Below, in pieces: positions 50,678 through 59,661 of a stretch of 64,000 nt of DNA (the stretch's first letter is position 1; the number at the start of each line of letters is the position of its first letter). A model generated the notes under the pieces. That model searched no databases. It had not been told where the DNA came from and saw nothing but the letters and a program-made list of their open reading frames with translations. Source of the DNA: Candidatus Tokpelaia sp. (GTDB taxonomy: Bacteria > Pseudomonadota > Alphaproteobacteria > Rhizobiales > Rhizobiaceae); the NCBI RefSeq assembly GCF_008636115.1, contig NZ_QLZD01000013.1:62001-126000 (forward strand), written 5' to 3'. Made by a program: the position numbers and the translations under genes.

Positions 50678-51730
50678 TTATGCCCCGGCCATATCCATGA
50701 CAAAGCGATATTTGACATCGCTTTTCAGCATGCGCTCATAGGCTTCGTCAATTCCGTCCGGTTTTATCATCTCAATATTGGCGGTAATATTGTGCCGACC
50801 GCAGAAATCCAGCATTTCCTGGGTTTCGGCAATGCCGCCAATAACCGAGCCGGCCACGGAACGGCGCCGCATAATCAGGGTGAAGACATGGAAAGCCAGC
50901 GGGTCGGAAGGCGCGCCCACTTGCACTAATGTGCCGTCCAGTCTCAATAATTGCAGGTAGGAATCCAGATCATGTTTGGCCGCTACCGTGTCAATAATCA
51001 AATCCAGTGTGCCGGCGGCTTTTTGCATTTCCGCCGCATCTTTGGAAATAATCACATGTTTGGCGCCCAGTTTTTGCGCGTCCGGCTTTTTGTTGAGCGA
51101 GGTAGTGATCATACTGACATCGGCGCCCATGGCCGCTGCCAGTTTTACCGCCATATGACCCAGACCGCCCAGGCCGACAACCCCCACTTTTTTGCCCGGC
51201 CCGGCCCCCCAATGGCGCAAAGGCGAATAAGTGGTAATGCCGGCGCAGAGCAGCGGCGCAGCGGCGGCCATATCCAGATTTTCAGGAATATGCAGGACAA
51301 AATCCTCATTAACGACAATGCGTTTGGAATAACCGCCGAAAGTATAGCGCTTCGGCCCGGTTTCCGGATCGGGATCATTATATGTTCCGGTCATGCCTTT
51401 GAGGCAATAATTTTCCAGCCCGCGGCGGCAATTTTCACATTCGCGGCAGGAATTGACCATGCAGCCGACACCAACCCGGTCGCCAACCCGGAATTTGCTC
51501 ACTTTGGCACCGGTGCGCACCACTTTACCGACAATTTCATGCCCGGGAATACAGGGGTAAAGCGTGCCGCCGACCCATTCATTGCGCGCCGTATGCAGAT
51601 CGGAATGGCAAATGCCGCAATATAAAATTTCAATATCAACATCATGCGGCAGCGGATCACGCCGCTCAAAACTGTAAGGCTTGAATTTATCTGTAGCTGA
51701 ATCAACAGCAAAACCCTGACATGTAAACAT
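50678..51730 (-). CDS. Zinc-dependent alcohol dehydrogenase (YahK/CAD type)
   Basis: An NAD(P)-dependent medium-chain alcohol dehydrogenase, 350 residues, close in sequence to the YahK/cinnamyl-alcohol-dehydrogenase group that reduces various aldehydes. The catalytic zinc ligands are in 'YCGICHSDLH' (Cys38, with His42 nearby) and 'PGHEIVG'. The structural zinc cysteines are in 'CRECENCRRGLENYC', and the cofactor site is 'VVGLGGLGHMAVKLA'. It is a monocistronic minus-strand gene between the DUF2335 relic and the olsB-like gene. The gap 50465-50677 contains an imperfect hairpin without a T-tract. The substrate is unknown. Confidence 0.9.
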   Translation of the reverse strand: MFTCQGFAVDSATDKFKPYSFERRDPLPHDVDIEILYCGICHSDLHTARNEWVGGTLYPCIPGHEIVGKVVRTGAKVSKFRVGDRVGVGCMVNSCRECENCRRGLENYCLKGMTGTYNDPDPETGPKRYTFGGYSKRIVVNEDFVLHIPENLDMAAAAPLLCAGITTYSPLRHWGAGPGKKVGVVGLGGLGHMAVKLAAAMGADVSMITTSLNKKPDAQKLGAKHVIISKDAAEMQKAAGTLDLIIDTVAAKHDLDSYLQLLRLDGTLVQVGAPSDPLAFHVFTLIMRRRSVAGSVIGGIAETQEMLDFCGRHNITANIEMIKPDGIDEAYERMLKSDVKYRFVMDMAGA

Positions 51731-52009
51731 GCGAAAACCCTTTATCTTTATAAAACACGCTCCTTGTATCCGGCAAAAACAGAAACACTACCGGCGAAAG
51801 CTGTTTTGCCCCCAGGCGCGGGTGCTATACTATCAAAAACATTATGGCTTTATCGTGACCGGGTACAGGCCGTATTATATTAAAAACGACAAAAAGGCGG
51901 GAAAATCGGGCTGGCAATCAGACTGTAACCAACCCCCAAACAGCCGGACGCAAAACCTTGTGAGCCGTTTGAGGGGTATGGGGGGTGAGAAGCGCAGCTT
52001 AAAGGCCGG

Positions 52010-52978
52010 TCAGGCTTTTGACCTGGTTTCGGCGCTGAGAATAGCTGCTGCTTCTGCTTTGCCGGCCTTGCCGGTGAGACTGTTTATCTCTGCCGGCCGG
52101 CTTAACGGCATTAACAAAAACACATTCATGGCGCCGGCACCCTGATTATAGCTTTTATCCACGGTCACGCGGTTCCCGGCTTTGGCGCCCAGACGCAGGC
52201 AATAACGCAAAAGCGGCGGCATAAAATGGCGGTTTTTCCCCGGCGGCACAGCTTCGGCCGGCATAATATCCATAGAGACGCTTTTAGCGCTGTCACAGGC
52301 AGGCGCAAAACTCTTTTTCACCTGATAATGGTGGTAGAGATAAGAAAACTCACGTGCATAAGCGGCGGGATATTTGCCCGCAAATGAAAATTGCCCAAAA
52401 ATATAATCAATCTGCTTTTGCTGGCAATAATCGGCCACGGCGCGCAGCAATAAGGTTTTGGCGCGCGGCGTTTTGCGTTTATCGGCTATATGGAACAGGG
52501 CAATTTCCAGAAAATTTTTACCCTGATGAGTTTTGACAATATTGTCTGCCGCAAAACGCAGCACCGGCACAGGTCTGGCCGCTGTTTTGTCGCCGGTGCG
52601 GGTAATAATGGCTGCCGCCGCCCCGCTGTTTATGGCCGGTTTTTGCCCCCCTTTATTATGGACAATGCAAAAGCCGAAAACCGCAATATTGCTTGCCTGC
52701 TGCTCGCGGCAAAGAAAAAAGACCAGGCTGTCCGGGCGCAAATAAAGGCGCTGCGTTTCATTTAACAGCGGGCCTGCCTCAGCCGCGCCGATAATATGAA
52801 CCGTAAAATCCGTATCACACCCGCTTGCTGTTGCCGCTGTTTTTGCTTTTGATACGCAGCGTAAGGCGGCTGCCTGTTGCCCGGCAATATGAGGCTGCTG
52901 TGCCTTGTCAGAGCCTTGCTGCCGTATTTGAGCCTGAGCGCCTTTACCGGACGGGGAGGGGGGAGTCTGCCGTGTCAT
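52010..52978 (-). CDS. olsB: OlsB-like L-ornithine N-acyltransferase
   Basis: A GNAT/hemolysin-type acyltransferase of 322 residues. The central and C-terminal parts follow OlsB, which transfers a 3-hydroxyacyl chain to ornithine in ornithine-lipid synthesis: 'NFLEIALFHIADKRKTPRAKTLLLRAVADYC', 'IDYIFGQFSFAGKYPAAYAREFSYLYHHY', 'SMDIMPAEAVPPG' and 'MPPLLRYCLRLGAKAGNRVTVDKSYN'. The first 60 residues are low-complexity and diverged, as is the usual N-terminal acyl-ACP region ('NETQRLYLRPDSLVFFL'). No olsA is seen nearby. The upstream gap 52979-53130 is very AT-rich and without a gene. Confidence 0.75.
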   Translation of the reverse strand: MTRQTPPSPSGKGAQAQIRQQGSDKAQQPHIAGQQAAALRCVSKAKTAATASGCDTDFTVHIIGAAEAGPLLNETQRLYLRPDSLVFFLCREQQASNIAVFGFCIVHNKGGQKPAINSGAAAAIITRTGDKTAARPVPVLRFAADNIVKTHQGKNFLEIALFHIADKRKTPRAKTLLLRAVADYCQQKQIDYIFGQFSFAGKYPAAYAREFSYLYHHYQVKKSFAPACDSAKSVSMDIMPAEAVPPGKNRHFMPPLLRYCLRLGAKAGNRVTVDKSYNQGAGAMNVFLLMPLSRPAEINSLTGKAGKAEAAAILSAETRSKA

Positions 52979-53130
52979 CTGCTTTGCCGCTTGCCTTGAT
53001 TGAACTTCTATTTAGTCCGCAAAAATAAAGTAACGGCATAAGTTTAAAAAACAATGACCAAATATTCTAATATATTTCAAATTACATTATAAATAATATT
53101 ATAGTTAACTAAAGGTAATATTTAAGTATT

Positions 53131-53622
53131 TTACGATTTATTTTTGGCGTTTTTCCAGAAATCTGCTTTTAAAAACTCGTTGAGGAAAATAAAAAATGCC
53201 CCAAAAGTGATAAAACTGTCGGCCAGGTTAAAAACAGCAAAAGACCAGTTGCCAAGGTGAAACAGGATAAAATCCGCCACATAATGCAGCCTTATTCTAT
53301 CCAGCAAATTGCCCAGCGCGCCGCCAATAATCAGCAAATAGCCGAAACAGGCCAGCCTGTCGCGCCCGTTTTGCCGCCAGAACAGATAAAAAATAAAGAG
53401 AATAATGGCAAAAATCAGTATAATCAGGCCAATATCGCTAAAAGAAGACAGCATGGAAAAAGCAATGCCGGTATTGCGGGTGCGATAAAAAGATAAAAAC
53501 GGCAAAAGCGGCCATTCCTGCCCCTCAGCCATATTATGCGCAATCCAGTATTTGCTGAATTGATCCAGCGCCACAAAAAGCATAATCCAGCAGAAAGCAT
53601 AAAGGGCATGGCGGCAGCGCAC
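53131..53622 (-). CDS. lspA: Lipoprotein signal peptidase (signal peptidase II)
   Basis: LspA, about 163 residues, the inner-membrane aspartyl protease that cleaves prolipoprotein signal peptides. There are four membrane helices. The conserved segments are 'ALDQFSKYWI', 'FYRTRNTGIAFSML', 'GGALGNLLDRIRLHYVADFI' and 'FAVFNLADSFITFG', the last two holding the catalytic aspartates. The GTG at 53622 is chosen because AAAGGAG lies 7 nt upstream; TTG at 53628 is too close to that site. It follows the TrmH-type gene by 33 nt. Confidence 0.95.
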   Translation of the reverse strand: MRCRHALYAFCWIMLFVALDQFSKYWIAHNMAEGQEWPLLPFLSFYRTRNTGIAFSMLSSFSDIGLIILIFAIILFIFYLFWRQNGRDRLACFGYLLIIGGALGNLLDRIRLHYVADFILFHLGNWSFAVFNLADSFITFGAFFIFLNEFLKADFWKNAKNKS

Positions 53623-53655
53623 AGGCAAACTCCTTTAATCCGAAATCTCATTATA

Positions 53656-54657
53656 TCAGAATGTAAGGCGGTTTCGGCAAATTTCATAGAGCATAATGCC
53701 GGTTGAAACCGCCAGATTAAGCGAATCGGCCCGCCCGGTTTGCGGAATACGCGCCAGAGCGGAGCAGGCTTGCACCAGGCTGTCGGCCAGGCCTTGCTGC
53801 TCATTGCCCATTATCAGCATAATATCCTTGCCGTCTTCAAAATAGGGGAGCATTCGATAATCTGCTCCGCCATGCAAATATGTGCCGATAATCTGCCCGG
53901 CAAAATTATGTATTTTTTGCAGGAATTGCGGCAGCGACAGCCGGCACAGCGGCACAGCGAAAATAGAGCCCATAGTGGCGCGCACAGCCTCCAGCGCAAA
54001 GGGGGAAGCAGTGTCGCCCACCAGCACCAGCCCGCTTACCCCTGCCGCATCGGCCGTACGGATAATTGTGCCCAGATTGCCGGGGTCGCGCACCCTGTCC
54101 AGCGCCAGAAACAGCCGGGGCCAAACAGTTTTGGCGGCGTTTTTGTTACCAGGCGGGGCGGGGCGGCTTTCAGCATAAGCGCGCGGCGCCCGACCTTGCA
54201 GAACTTGCTCCAGCCCATACCATTGCTGTTCAAACACGCCGATAATATTTTGCGCATTATCACGATGGGTAATGGCAGCCATAATTTTGGCATTGGCCTT
54301 AATCACCAAAGCGCCGGCACTAAAGCTGCGCGCTGCCGCCTGCTCGGCCAGATTGCCGCTCTCATTCCCCTCAGCATAAACCAGATAACGGATTTTATGG
54401 CCAAGCTCCAGCCCTTCCAGCACCAGTTTCAACCCCTCGGCGATAAATAATCTTTCGCGCTCGCGGTGTTTTTTCAGCGCCAAAGCGCGCAAATCCTTGA
54501 TAATCGGATTAGCAAGGCTGGTAATGGTTTTTACCGTTCCTGCTGCCGGATTTCCCGCTTTTGCCGGTCTGTCGGAAAAACTGTAATTATTTGGCGGCGC
54601 GGCAAAAGCGGTGCCTGCTGCTTCCTGTTCGACCTTGCCTGTTACAGTTTTTACCAT
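53656..54657 (-). CDS. TrmH/SpoU-family RNA 2'-O-methyltransferase
   Basis: A SPOUT-class RNA ribose methyltransferase, 333 residues. The N-terminal substrate-binding domain begins at about residue 45 ('SLANPIIKDLRALALKKHRERERLFIAEG'). The knot motifs are 'LALDRVRDPGNLGTIIRTADAAG', 'MLIMGNEQQGL' and 'RIPQTGRADSLNLAVSTGIMLYEI'. Whether it modifies rRNA or tRNA cannot be told. An N-terminal extension of about 45 residues is non-conserved, and a later start is possible. It lies between the SAM methyltransferase gene and lspA, a neighbourhood seen in other Rhizobiales. Confidence 0.9.
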   Translation of the reverse strand: MVKTVTGKVEQEAAGTAFAAPPNNYSFSDRPAKAGNPAAGTVKTITSLANPIIKDLRALALKKHRERERLFIAEGLKLVLEGLELGHKIRYLVYAEGNESGNLAEQAAARSFSAGALVIKANAKIMAAITHRDNAQNIIGVFEQQWYGLEQVLQGRAPRAYAESRPAPPGNKNAAKTVWPRLFLALDRVRDPGNLGTIIRTADAAGVSGLVLVGDTASPFALEAVRATMGSIFAVPLCRLSLPQFLQKIHNFAGQIIGTYLHGGADYRMLPYFEDGKDIMLIMGNEQQGLADSLVQACSALARIPQTGRADSLNLAVSTGIMLYEICRNRLTF

Positions 54658-54684
54658 AATTTGATTGTCACTTTGTCTGTTGCT

Positions 54685-55758
54685 TTATATTATATTGACC
54701 CAGCGGCTAAAAAGTGAGGTAGAAAGCACTCTACCGGCTTTTTGGCGGCCGTCCGGCCGGTTTTCACCCTTGTCCGACAAGCCGGCTTCGCGCAAAATCA
54801 GCTCGCCGGATTCTACCCTGCCATTGCAGCCGCGAAAACTTTCCCGCATCAATGTGTGCAGTGCATAAAAAGAAGCGCGAATGGAATAAGCGGTTAAGAT
54901 AACCGCCAGCGGCTGCGGCGATAATAAAGCGCGGGCGCGAGCCGTGAGTTCGGCAATATGGTCAAAAAACTGCCAGATCTCCCCTTTTGGGCCGCGGCCG
55001 TAAGCCGGCGGATCCAGCAGAATAATATCATAAAAACTGTTGCGTTTTTGTTCTCGCCGCATAAATTTTAGCGCATCTTCACATATCCAGCGAATGGGGG
55101 CATCAGCCATTTTGGCAAAAAGCTGGTTTTCCTGCGCCCAGCCAATGGCTTTGCGGGAAGCATCAATATGCACCACTTCTGCCCCGGCGCGCGCGGCAAT
55201 AAGTGAGGCCAGCCCGGTATAGCCAAACAGGTTCAAAACACGCGGGCGCGGGCCTCCTTTAATTCCTGCCTGTTTTATCAACTGTTCCATAAACAGCCAA
55301 TGCGCCTCCTGCTCAGGAAAAACGCCGACATGGCGAAAAGAAGTAAAACGGCCGAGAAAAGGCAGGCCCCGCCATTGCAGCGGCCAGGTTTCAGCCGGAA
55401 TTGCGCCTTTGCCATAATGTTTTTCTGCTTGCGGAAACTGCCAGCGCCCCACCCCCTCTTCTTCCAGATTACCGGTAAATACGGCATCAGCCTGTGCCCA
55501 TTCCCGCTCGGGCAAGGCCGGCGGCCATAAAGCCTGCCCTTCCGGGCGGATAATATGCAAAGCGCCGTAACGCTCCAGCTTTTTGCCAAAGCCGCTATCT
55601 ATCAGAGCATAATCGCGTGTCGGCCGGGTTTCCAAAATCAGCGGCACAGTTTCAGACGGCAATTCTCCGGTAAAAGCGGGGAAGGCAAAAGGCACTTCCG
55701 GCATACTTGCCGGCGCCGCCGCCATGCGGCGCGGCAGATTTTTTTGCTTTTGGCGCAT
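54685..55758 (-). CDS. Class I SAM-dependent (rRNA-type) methyltransferase
   Basis: A 357-residue methyltransferase with a Rossmann SAM domain resembling the RlmI/RlmK-like group. Motif I is 'VLNLFGYTGLASLIAARAGAEV', the acidic loop is 'VHIDASRKAIGWAQEN', and the catalytic-loop motif is 'DIILLDPPAYGRGPKGE'. An N-terminal RNA-binding-like part contains 'RDYALIDSGFGKKLERYG'. The substrate is probably rRNA but is not determined. The ATG at 55758 is preferred to the TTG at 55764. It is followed by the TrmH-type gene after 27 nt, so the two are likely co-transcribed. Confidence 0.85.
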   Translation of the reverse strand: MRQKQKNLPRRMAAAPASMPEVPFAFPAFTGELPSETVPLILETRPTRDYALIDSGFGKKLERYGALHIIRPEGQALWPPALPEREWAQADAVFTGNLEEEGVGRWQFPQAEKHYGKGAIPAETWPLQWRGLPFLGRFTSFRHVGVFPEQEAHWLFMEQLIKQAGIKGGPRPRVLNLFGYTGLASLIAARAGAEVVHIDASRKAIGWAQENQLFAKMADAPIRWICEDALKFMRREQKRNSFYDIILLDPPAYGRGPKGEIWQFFDHIAELTARARALLSPQPLAVILTAYSIRASFYALHTLMRESFRGCNGRVESGELILREAGLSDKGENRPDGRQKAGRVLSTSLFSRWVNII

Positions 55759-55814
55759 TCGCAACTTTCAGCTCAAAGCGGCAAAGATAAAATTACCCGG
55801 CAGCGGCCTTCAGC

Positions 55815-56162
55815 CTAAATAGTAATTTCGTCACTATAATCTTTAACAGCATGCGGTTTTTTGGCCAGCACTTCCTGGTGCAGGCGGGCATTTTCCGCCT
55901 CCAGCCTGTGCCGGTTTTTTTGCACTCTGCATAATTTGGGCAGCATGGCCAGACCGCCGGCGGCAAAACCCAGAAACAAAAACACAAACAGCCAGACAAA
56001 AAGCGGCGCGGTCAGGCTGTAACCTTCTTCTGCCCGGCCGGAAAAAAGAGAAAAAATGCCTAGATTGAGGGTTACAAAATGGCGATTGGCGATAATAAAA
56101 GCAACCATTATCACGGCCAGCGGGACAAGAATGATAAAGGCGCATATTTTTTTTAAGGACAT
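55815..56162 (-). CDS. LapA-domain (DUF1049) inner-membrane protein
   Basis: A 115-residue protein with the lipopolysaccharide-assembly protein A domain. Two membrane segments (about 5-25 and 50-75) flank the family motif 'IANRHFVTLNLGIFSLF', and a C-terminal coiled coil ('KNRHRLEAENARLHQEVLAKK') follows. In E. coli LapA, with LapB, tunes LpxC degradation. The real start is ATG 56162; the long upstream extension overlaps ihfB in another frame. It lies 19 nt behind ihfB, the common Rhizobiales order ihfB-lapA. Confidence 0.88.
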   Translation of the reverse strand: MSLKKICAFIILVPLAVIMVAFIIANRHFVTLNLGIFSLFSGRAEEGYSLTAPLFVWLFVFLFLGFAAGGLAMLPKLCRVQKNRHRLEAENARLHQEVLAKKPHAVKDYSDEITI

Positions 56163-56181
56163 GATTGAGCCTGTGACGAAA

Positions 56182-56490
56182 TTATTTTTTGCGGCTTTCA
56201 CCGGGTTCGGCTTCCGGGTTAAGCCGGTCATAGAGATTTTTGCCGATTTTAAAAAACGGCACCCATTTTTCCTCCACCGGCACGGGGGTGTTTTTCCGCG
56301 GATTACGCGCCAGCCGCGCCGGCCGGTTTTTGACTGAGAAAGCACCGAAACCGCGTAATTCCACCCTTTTGCCTTCAGCCAGAGCGGCGGATATTTCATC
56401 AAGCACAGTTTTGACAATATGCCCGGCATCGCGTTGAAACAAATGCGGATTGCGATTGGCAATATTTTGCACAAGTTCTGATTTTATCAC
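56182..56490 (-). CDS. ihfB: Integration host factor beta subunit
   Basis: IHF-beta, 102 residues, a DNA-bending nucleoid protein that works as a dimer with IHF-alpha. The family start '[32 protein letters not shown]' and the DNA-intercalating arm around '[21 protein letters not shown]', then 'PFFKIGKNL', are clear. The start is GTG at 56490 with GGAGG five bases upstream. A longer frame to 56628 is non-conserved. The tail after 'LNPEAEPG' is short and charged. Confidence 0.95.
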   Translation of the reverse strand: MIKSELVQNIANRNPHLFQRDAGHIVKTVLDEISAALAEGKRVELRGFGAFSVKNRPARLARNPRKNTPVPVEEKWVPFFKIGKNLYDRLNPEAEPGESRKK

Positions 56491-56982
56491 AAAAACCTCC
56501 ATTAAGGCGCAGATACAGGGCACAAGGCCGGCCGCATTATACATCAGCCCGGCTGCGGCCAGGCCGCAATCCGGCGAAAAAGCAGGAACATAATTTTCAT
56601 TTATCTGGCTTTTTGCGCTGTTAGTCAATAATATAAAATATAATAATGCTCTGCGCCGATTATCGGCAATGACGGGTAAACTCTGTTGCCTTTGCTATTA
56701 CAGGCCGGCGCGGGGGAGAAATTGCCGGTTAACGGACAAATTTGCCGTTAACCGGCCTTATTTCAAGGCGATAAAGCAGTTTTGCGGCAGAATTAACGAG
56801 ATTTAATAAATTTGTATTTTAAAATGTCTGGCGCTTTGTTAAAGCCGGGAAAATCTGCCCCGCCTGGCTGGGGGCAGAGCGAGGGGCGGCACGGCAAAGG
56901 GCTTTTACTCAGATTGATTCAGGCACAGCTTCGGCCGGCAGCAGGTCAAAATGCGGATAGTGATACAGGGCAGACGTGATAT
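56491..56982. other. Intergenic region between ihfB and lptC with a 12-bp inverted repeat
   Basis: A 492-bp divergent gap with no gene that I can support. It contains a perfect 12-bp inverted repeat (GCCGGTTAACGG at 56724-56735, CCGTTAACCGGC at 56745-56756; 9-nt loop) without a T-tract, so an operator or structured element is more likely than a terminator. An AT-rich patch (56628-56655) upstream of ihfB could hold its promoter. Confidence 0.5.
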
Positions 56983-57657
56983 ATGAATAATCCCAGGCAA
57001 AAACCGCCGGAAAAAAGCGAACTGCATATTTCTTCGGCAGGGCATAAGGGGCTTAAGCCGTTTAGCCATGCGCAAAAACATTCGCGCCGGGTGCGTTTTT
57101 TAAAGATTTTTCTGCCGATTATGGCTGTTATTATTGCTGCCATATTTTCATGGTTCACCTTTTTTGCCGATTTTCCCGGGAAAGCGGTCATTACACTTAA
57201 CAGTGAAGAGGGGCAAAGCAACAGGCTGGTTATGACCGCGCCCAAGGTGGAAGGCTATACCAAAGATAAGCGCCCTTATGCCATAACTGCGCAAAAAGCC
57301 ATTCAGGATCCGACACAAAGCGGCATTATTGAGCTGCAAATGATTGCCGGCACTATGCCTTTAGGCAATCGCGGCAATGCCAGAATAGAGGCGGCAAGCG
57401 CCTTTTTTGACAATATTAACGGCCGCTTGCAGTTTGACCGCCCCTTTACTGTTGTGACTGAAGATGGGATTGGAGCAAAATTATTATCGGCTGATGTCAA
57501 TGTGCAATCAGGGCAAATGACTACTTCCGACCCGGTGGAAATTAACAGCGCCACACAAAATCTGACGGCTGCTTCCATGCGCATTACTGAAAATGGTCGC
57601 ATTATTCATTTTGGCGGCAAGGTGCATATTGTGATAAATCAGGATAAAGCGCAATAA
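56983..57657 (+). CDS. lptC: LPS export periplasmic protein LptC
   Basis: LptC, 224 residues, the bitopic inner-membrane protein that takes LPS from LptBFG and passes it to LptA. A basic N-terminus and one membrane helix (about 42-62, 'FLPIMAVIIAAIFSWFTFF') precede a beta-jellyroll periplasmic domain ('NRLVMTAPKVEGYTKDKRPYAITAQKAIQD', 'DGIGAKLLSADVNVQSGQM'). lptA and lptB follow. The gap of 221 nt to lptA, which is usually much tighter, contains no recognisable gene. Confidence 0.88.
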   Translation: MNNPRQKPPEKSELHISSAGHKGLKPFSHAQKHSRRVRFLKIFLPIMAVIIAAIFSWFTFFADFPGKAVITLNSEEGQSNRLVMTAPKVEGYTKDKRPYAITAQKAIQDPTQSGIIELQMIAGTMPLGNRGNARIEAASAFFDNINGRLQFDRPFTVVTEDGIGAKLLSADVNVQSGQMTTSDPVEINSATQNLTAASMRITENGRIIHFGGKVHIVINQDKAQ

Positions 57658-57878
57658 GCGGCCGATAAAAGGCTGCGGACGGGCAGGCAGCACGCGGCCG
57701 GGCCGATTGCATTTAAGGAAAATTTAAGGTAAATCGGGCTATTCTCGCCGGGGCATAATGTTAACCTTGCCGGGGCCGGCTCCCGGAATCTTTCTGAAAC
57801 GGCCTGTCGCAGAGTGGCGGAGAATGGGTTTTCGGCTAAATCGCAGGATTATTGTGAATCAAAGCGGGGGCGGCTTTT

Positions 57879-58532
57879 ATGGGATTATGGGGCATTATGC
57901 GGTTTCTGGCAAAAATTTCTGACAAATTTGCGCTTTGGGCGGCCTGCTTTATGCTGCCGGCGGCGGGCTTTGCCTGGCCCGGCCAGGCCTTTGCGCAAAA
58001 TGTTAATTTCGGTATCAATTTATCGGGCGGCAAAGAGCCGGTCAAAATTGACGCAGACGAAATGGAAATGCACGATAAAGACGGCATGGCCATTTTAACC
58101 GGCAATGTTTCCGTGGCGCAGGGAGACAGGATTTTGCGCGCCGGTAAAATGATTGTCTATTATAACAAGACCGGGGCGGCAGAAGAGGCAGAAGAAGAAA
58201 CCCGCTATGGGGAAAAGGCCAATAAAAAGGCCGGCATGCGGCAGGCCAACAGCCTGGGGGCAAGCGGTATTGACAGGCTGGAAGTTTCCGACAAGGTCTA
58301 TATTAAAAACGGCAGGCAAATTGCTGTGGGGGATAAGGGGGTGTTTAATGCCGGCAATAATATTATGGTGCTGACAGGAGCAAAAATTGTGCTGACAGAT
58401 GGTGACAATGTGGCCACAGGCTGCAAATTGACCGCTCATATGGATTCCGGCAAAGCTTTTCTGGAAAGCTGTTCCTCTTCGCAGCAAAAAGGGCGTGTCT
58501 CCGTTATTGTTAATCGCGGCGGGCAGAATTGA
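57879..58532 (+). CDS. lptA: LPS transport periplasmic protein LptA
   Basis: LptA, 217 residues, the periplasmic bridge protein for LPS transport. A signal peptide ('LWAACFMLPAAGFAWPGQAFAQ') is followed by the OstA/LptA beta-jellyroll: 'EPVKIDADEMEMHDKDGMAILTGNVSVAQGDRILRAGKMIVYYN' and 'NIMVLTGAKIVLTDGDNVATGCKLTAHM'. The start may be ATG 57879 or the internal ATG 57897 right before the signal peptide. lptB begins 7 nt after the stop. Confidence 0.92.
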   Translation: MGLWGIMRFLAKISDKFALWAACFMLPAAGFAWPGQAFAQNVNFGINLSGGKEPVKIDADEMEMHDKDGMAILTGNVSVAQGDRILRAGKMIVYYNKTGAAEEAEEETRYGEKANKKAGMRQANSLGASGIDRLEVSDKVYIKNGRQIAVGDKGVFNAGNNIMVLTGAKIVLTDGDNVATGCKLTAHMDSGKAFLESCSSSQQKGRVSVIVNRGGQN

Positions 58533-58539
58533 TTATTCC

Positions 58540-59661
58540 ATGTGGCAGATAAAGCAGACAGCAAAAGAGGGAAATAAAGGCGCAAAAGCCGAAAATGCGC
58601 CGGCCGGGCAAACCGGCCTGTCGGGAGGTGAGCCGGCCGGGCCGGTGGAAGATTTGTCTTTGCCCGGGGCCGCGGCAGCGCGCGGCAGCCATGCTTTTTT
58701 GCCGCCGGTTCAGACAAGCGGGCAAAGTAATGGGCAAGAGGCCGTATCGGTTTCAGCGGCAGCGGGGATTATGCCGGCGGCAAATTTTATCGGCCTTGCT
58801 GTGCAGGCGGAAGAATCGGCGCCGGCTGTGCCTGAAAAGCCCTTTGAAGTGATTTTTGCTCAGGCAGGCCCGTCCGCAGGCAGAAAAAATGCCGGGAAAA
58901 TATCGCCGAAAACAGCGACAGAGCGGCAAAACCTGTTGCGCGGCACATTGGTAGCGCGCGATTTAACCAAAAAATATCGCGGCCGCAGTGTGGTTAACGG
59001 TGTTTCCTTTGGCGTGCGCGCGGGCGAGGCTGTCGGTATTCTGGGCCCTAATGGTGCCGGTAAAACCACCTGTTTTTATATGGTAACCGGGCTTGTGCCC
59101 GCTGATAGCGGCATTATAGAAATTGACGGTTTTGATGTAACCACTATGCCCATGTATCGCCGGGCGCGTTTGGGTGTGGGCTATTTGCCGCAGGAAGCTT
59201 CTATTTTTCGCGGCCTTTCAGTAGAAGATAATATCAAGGCCGTGCTGGAAGTGGTGGAGAAAGATAAAAAGCGTCGGCAGGCTGATCTGGACGCTTTGCT
59301 GGAAGAATTTAAAATTGCGCATTTGCGCCGGTCTATGGCGATTGCACTTTCCGGCGGGGAGCGCCGGCGGCTGGAAATTGCCCGTGCTTTGGCTTCACGC
59401 CCCAATTTTATGCTGCTGGACGAGCCTTTTGCCGGTATTGACCCGATTGCCATTGCCGATATTCAGCAATTAGTGCGACATTTGACCAGACGCGGTATTG
59501 GCGTGTTGATTACGGATCATAATGTGCGCGAGACTTTAGGTCTTGTTGATCGTGCCTATATTATTCACGCAGGGAAAGTATTGACGCATGGCCGGCCTGA
59601 TGAAATTGTGGCCAATGCCGATGTGCGCCGGCTCTATCTGGGCGATGCTTTTTCGCTTTAG
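58540..59661 (+). CDS. lptB: LPS export ABC ATPase LptB with long N-terminal extension
   Basis: LptB, the cytoplasmic ATPase that powers LPS extraction. The ABC domain covers about residues 130-373: 'LVARDLTKKYRGRSVVNGVSF', Walker A 'LGPNGAGKTTCF', signature 'LSGGERRRLEIARAL', Walker B 'FMLLDEPFAGIDP', and the family end 'ADVRRLYLGDAFSL'. Unusually, the open frame carries about 130 residues of Ala/Gly/Pro-rich, non-conserved sequence before the domain. Whether this is translated depends on the start. ATG 58540 is the only good codon near lptA; no well-placed start lies nearer the domain. Confidence 0.93.
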   Translation: MWQIKQTAKEGNKGAKAENAPAGQTGLSGGEPAGPVEDLSLPGAAAARGSHAFLPPVQTSGQSNGQEAVSVSAAAGIMPAANFIGLAVQAEESAPAVPEKPFEVIFAQAGPSAGRKNAGKISPKTATERQNLLRGTLVARDLTKKYRGRSVVNGVSFGVRAGEAVGILGPNGAGKTTCFYMVTGLVPADSGIIEIDGFDVTTMPMYRRARLGVGYLPQEASIFRGLSVEDNIKAVLEVVEKDKKRRQADLDALLEEFKIAHLRRSMAIALSGGERRRLEIARALASRPNFMLLDEPFAGIDPIAIADIQQLVRHLTRRGIGVLITDHNVRETLGLVDRAYIIHAGKVLTHGRPDEIVANADVRRLYLGDAFSL

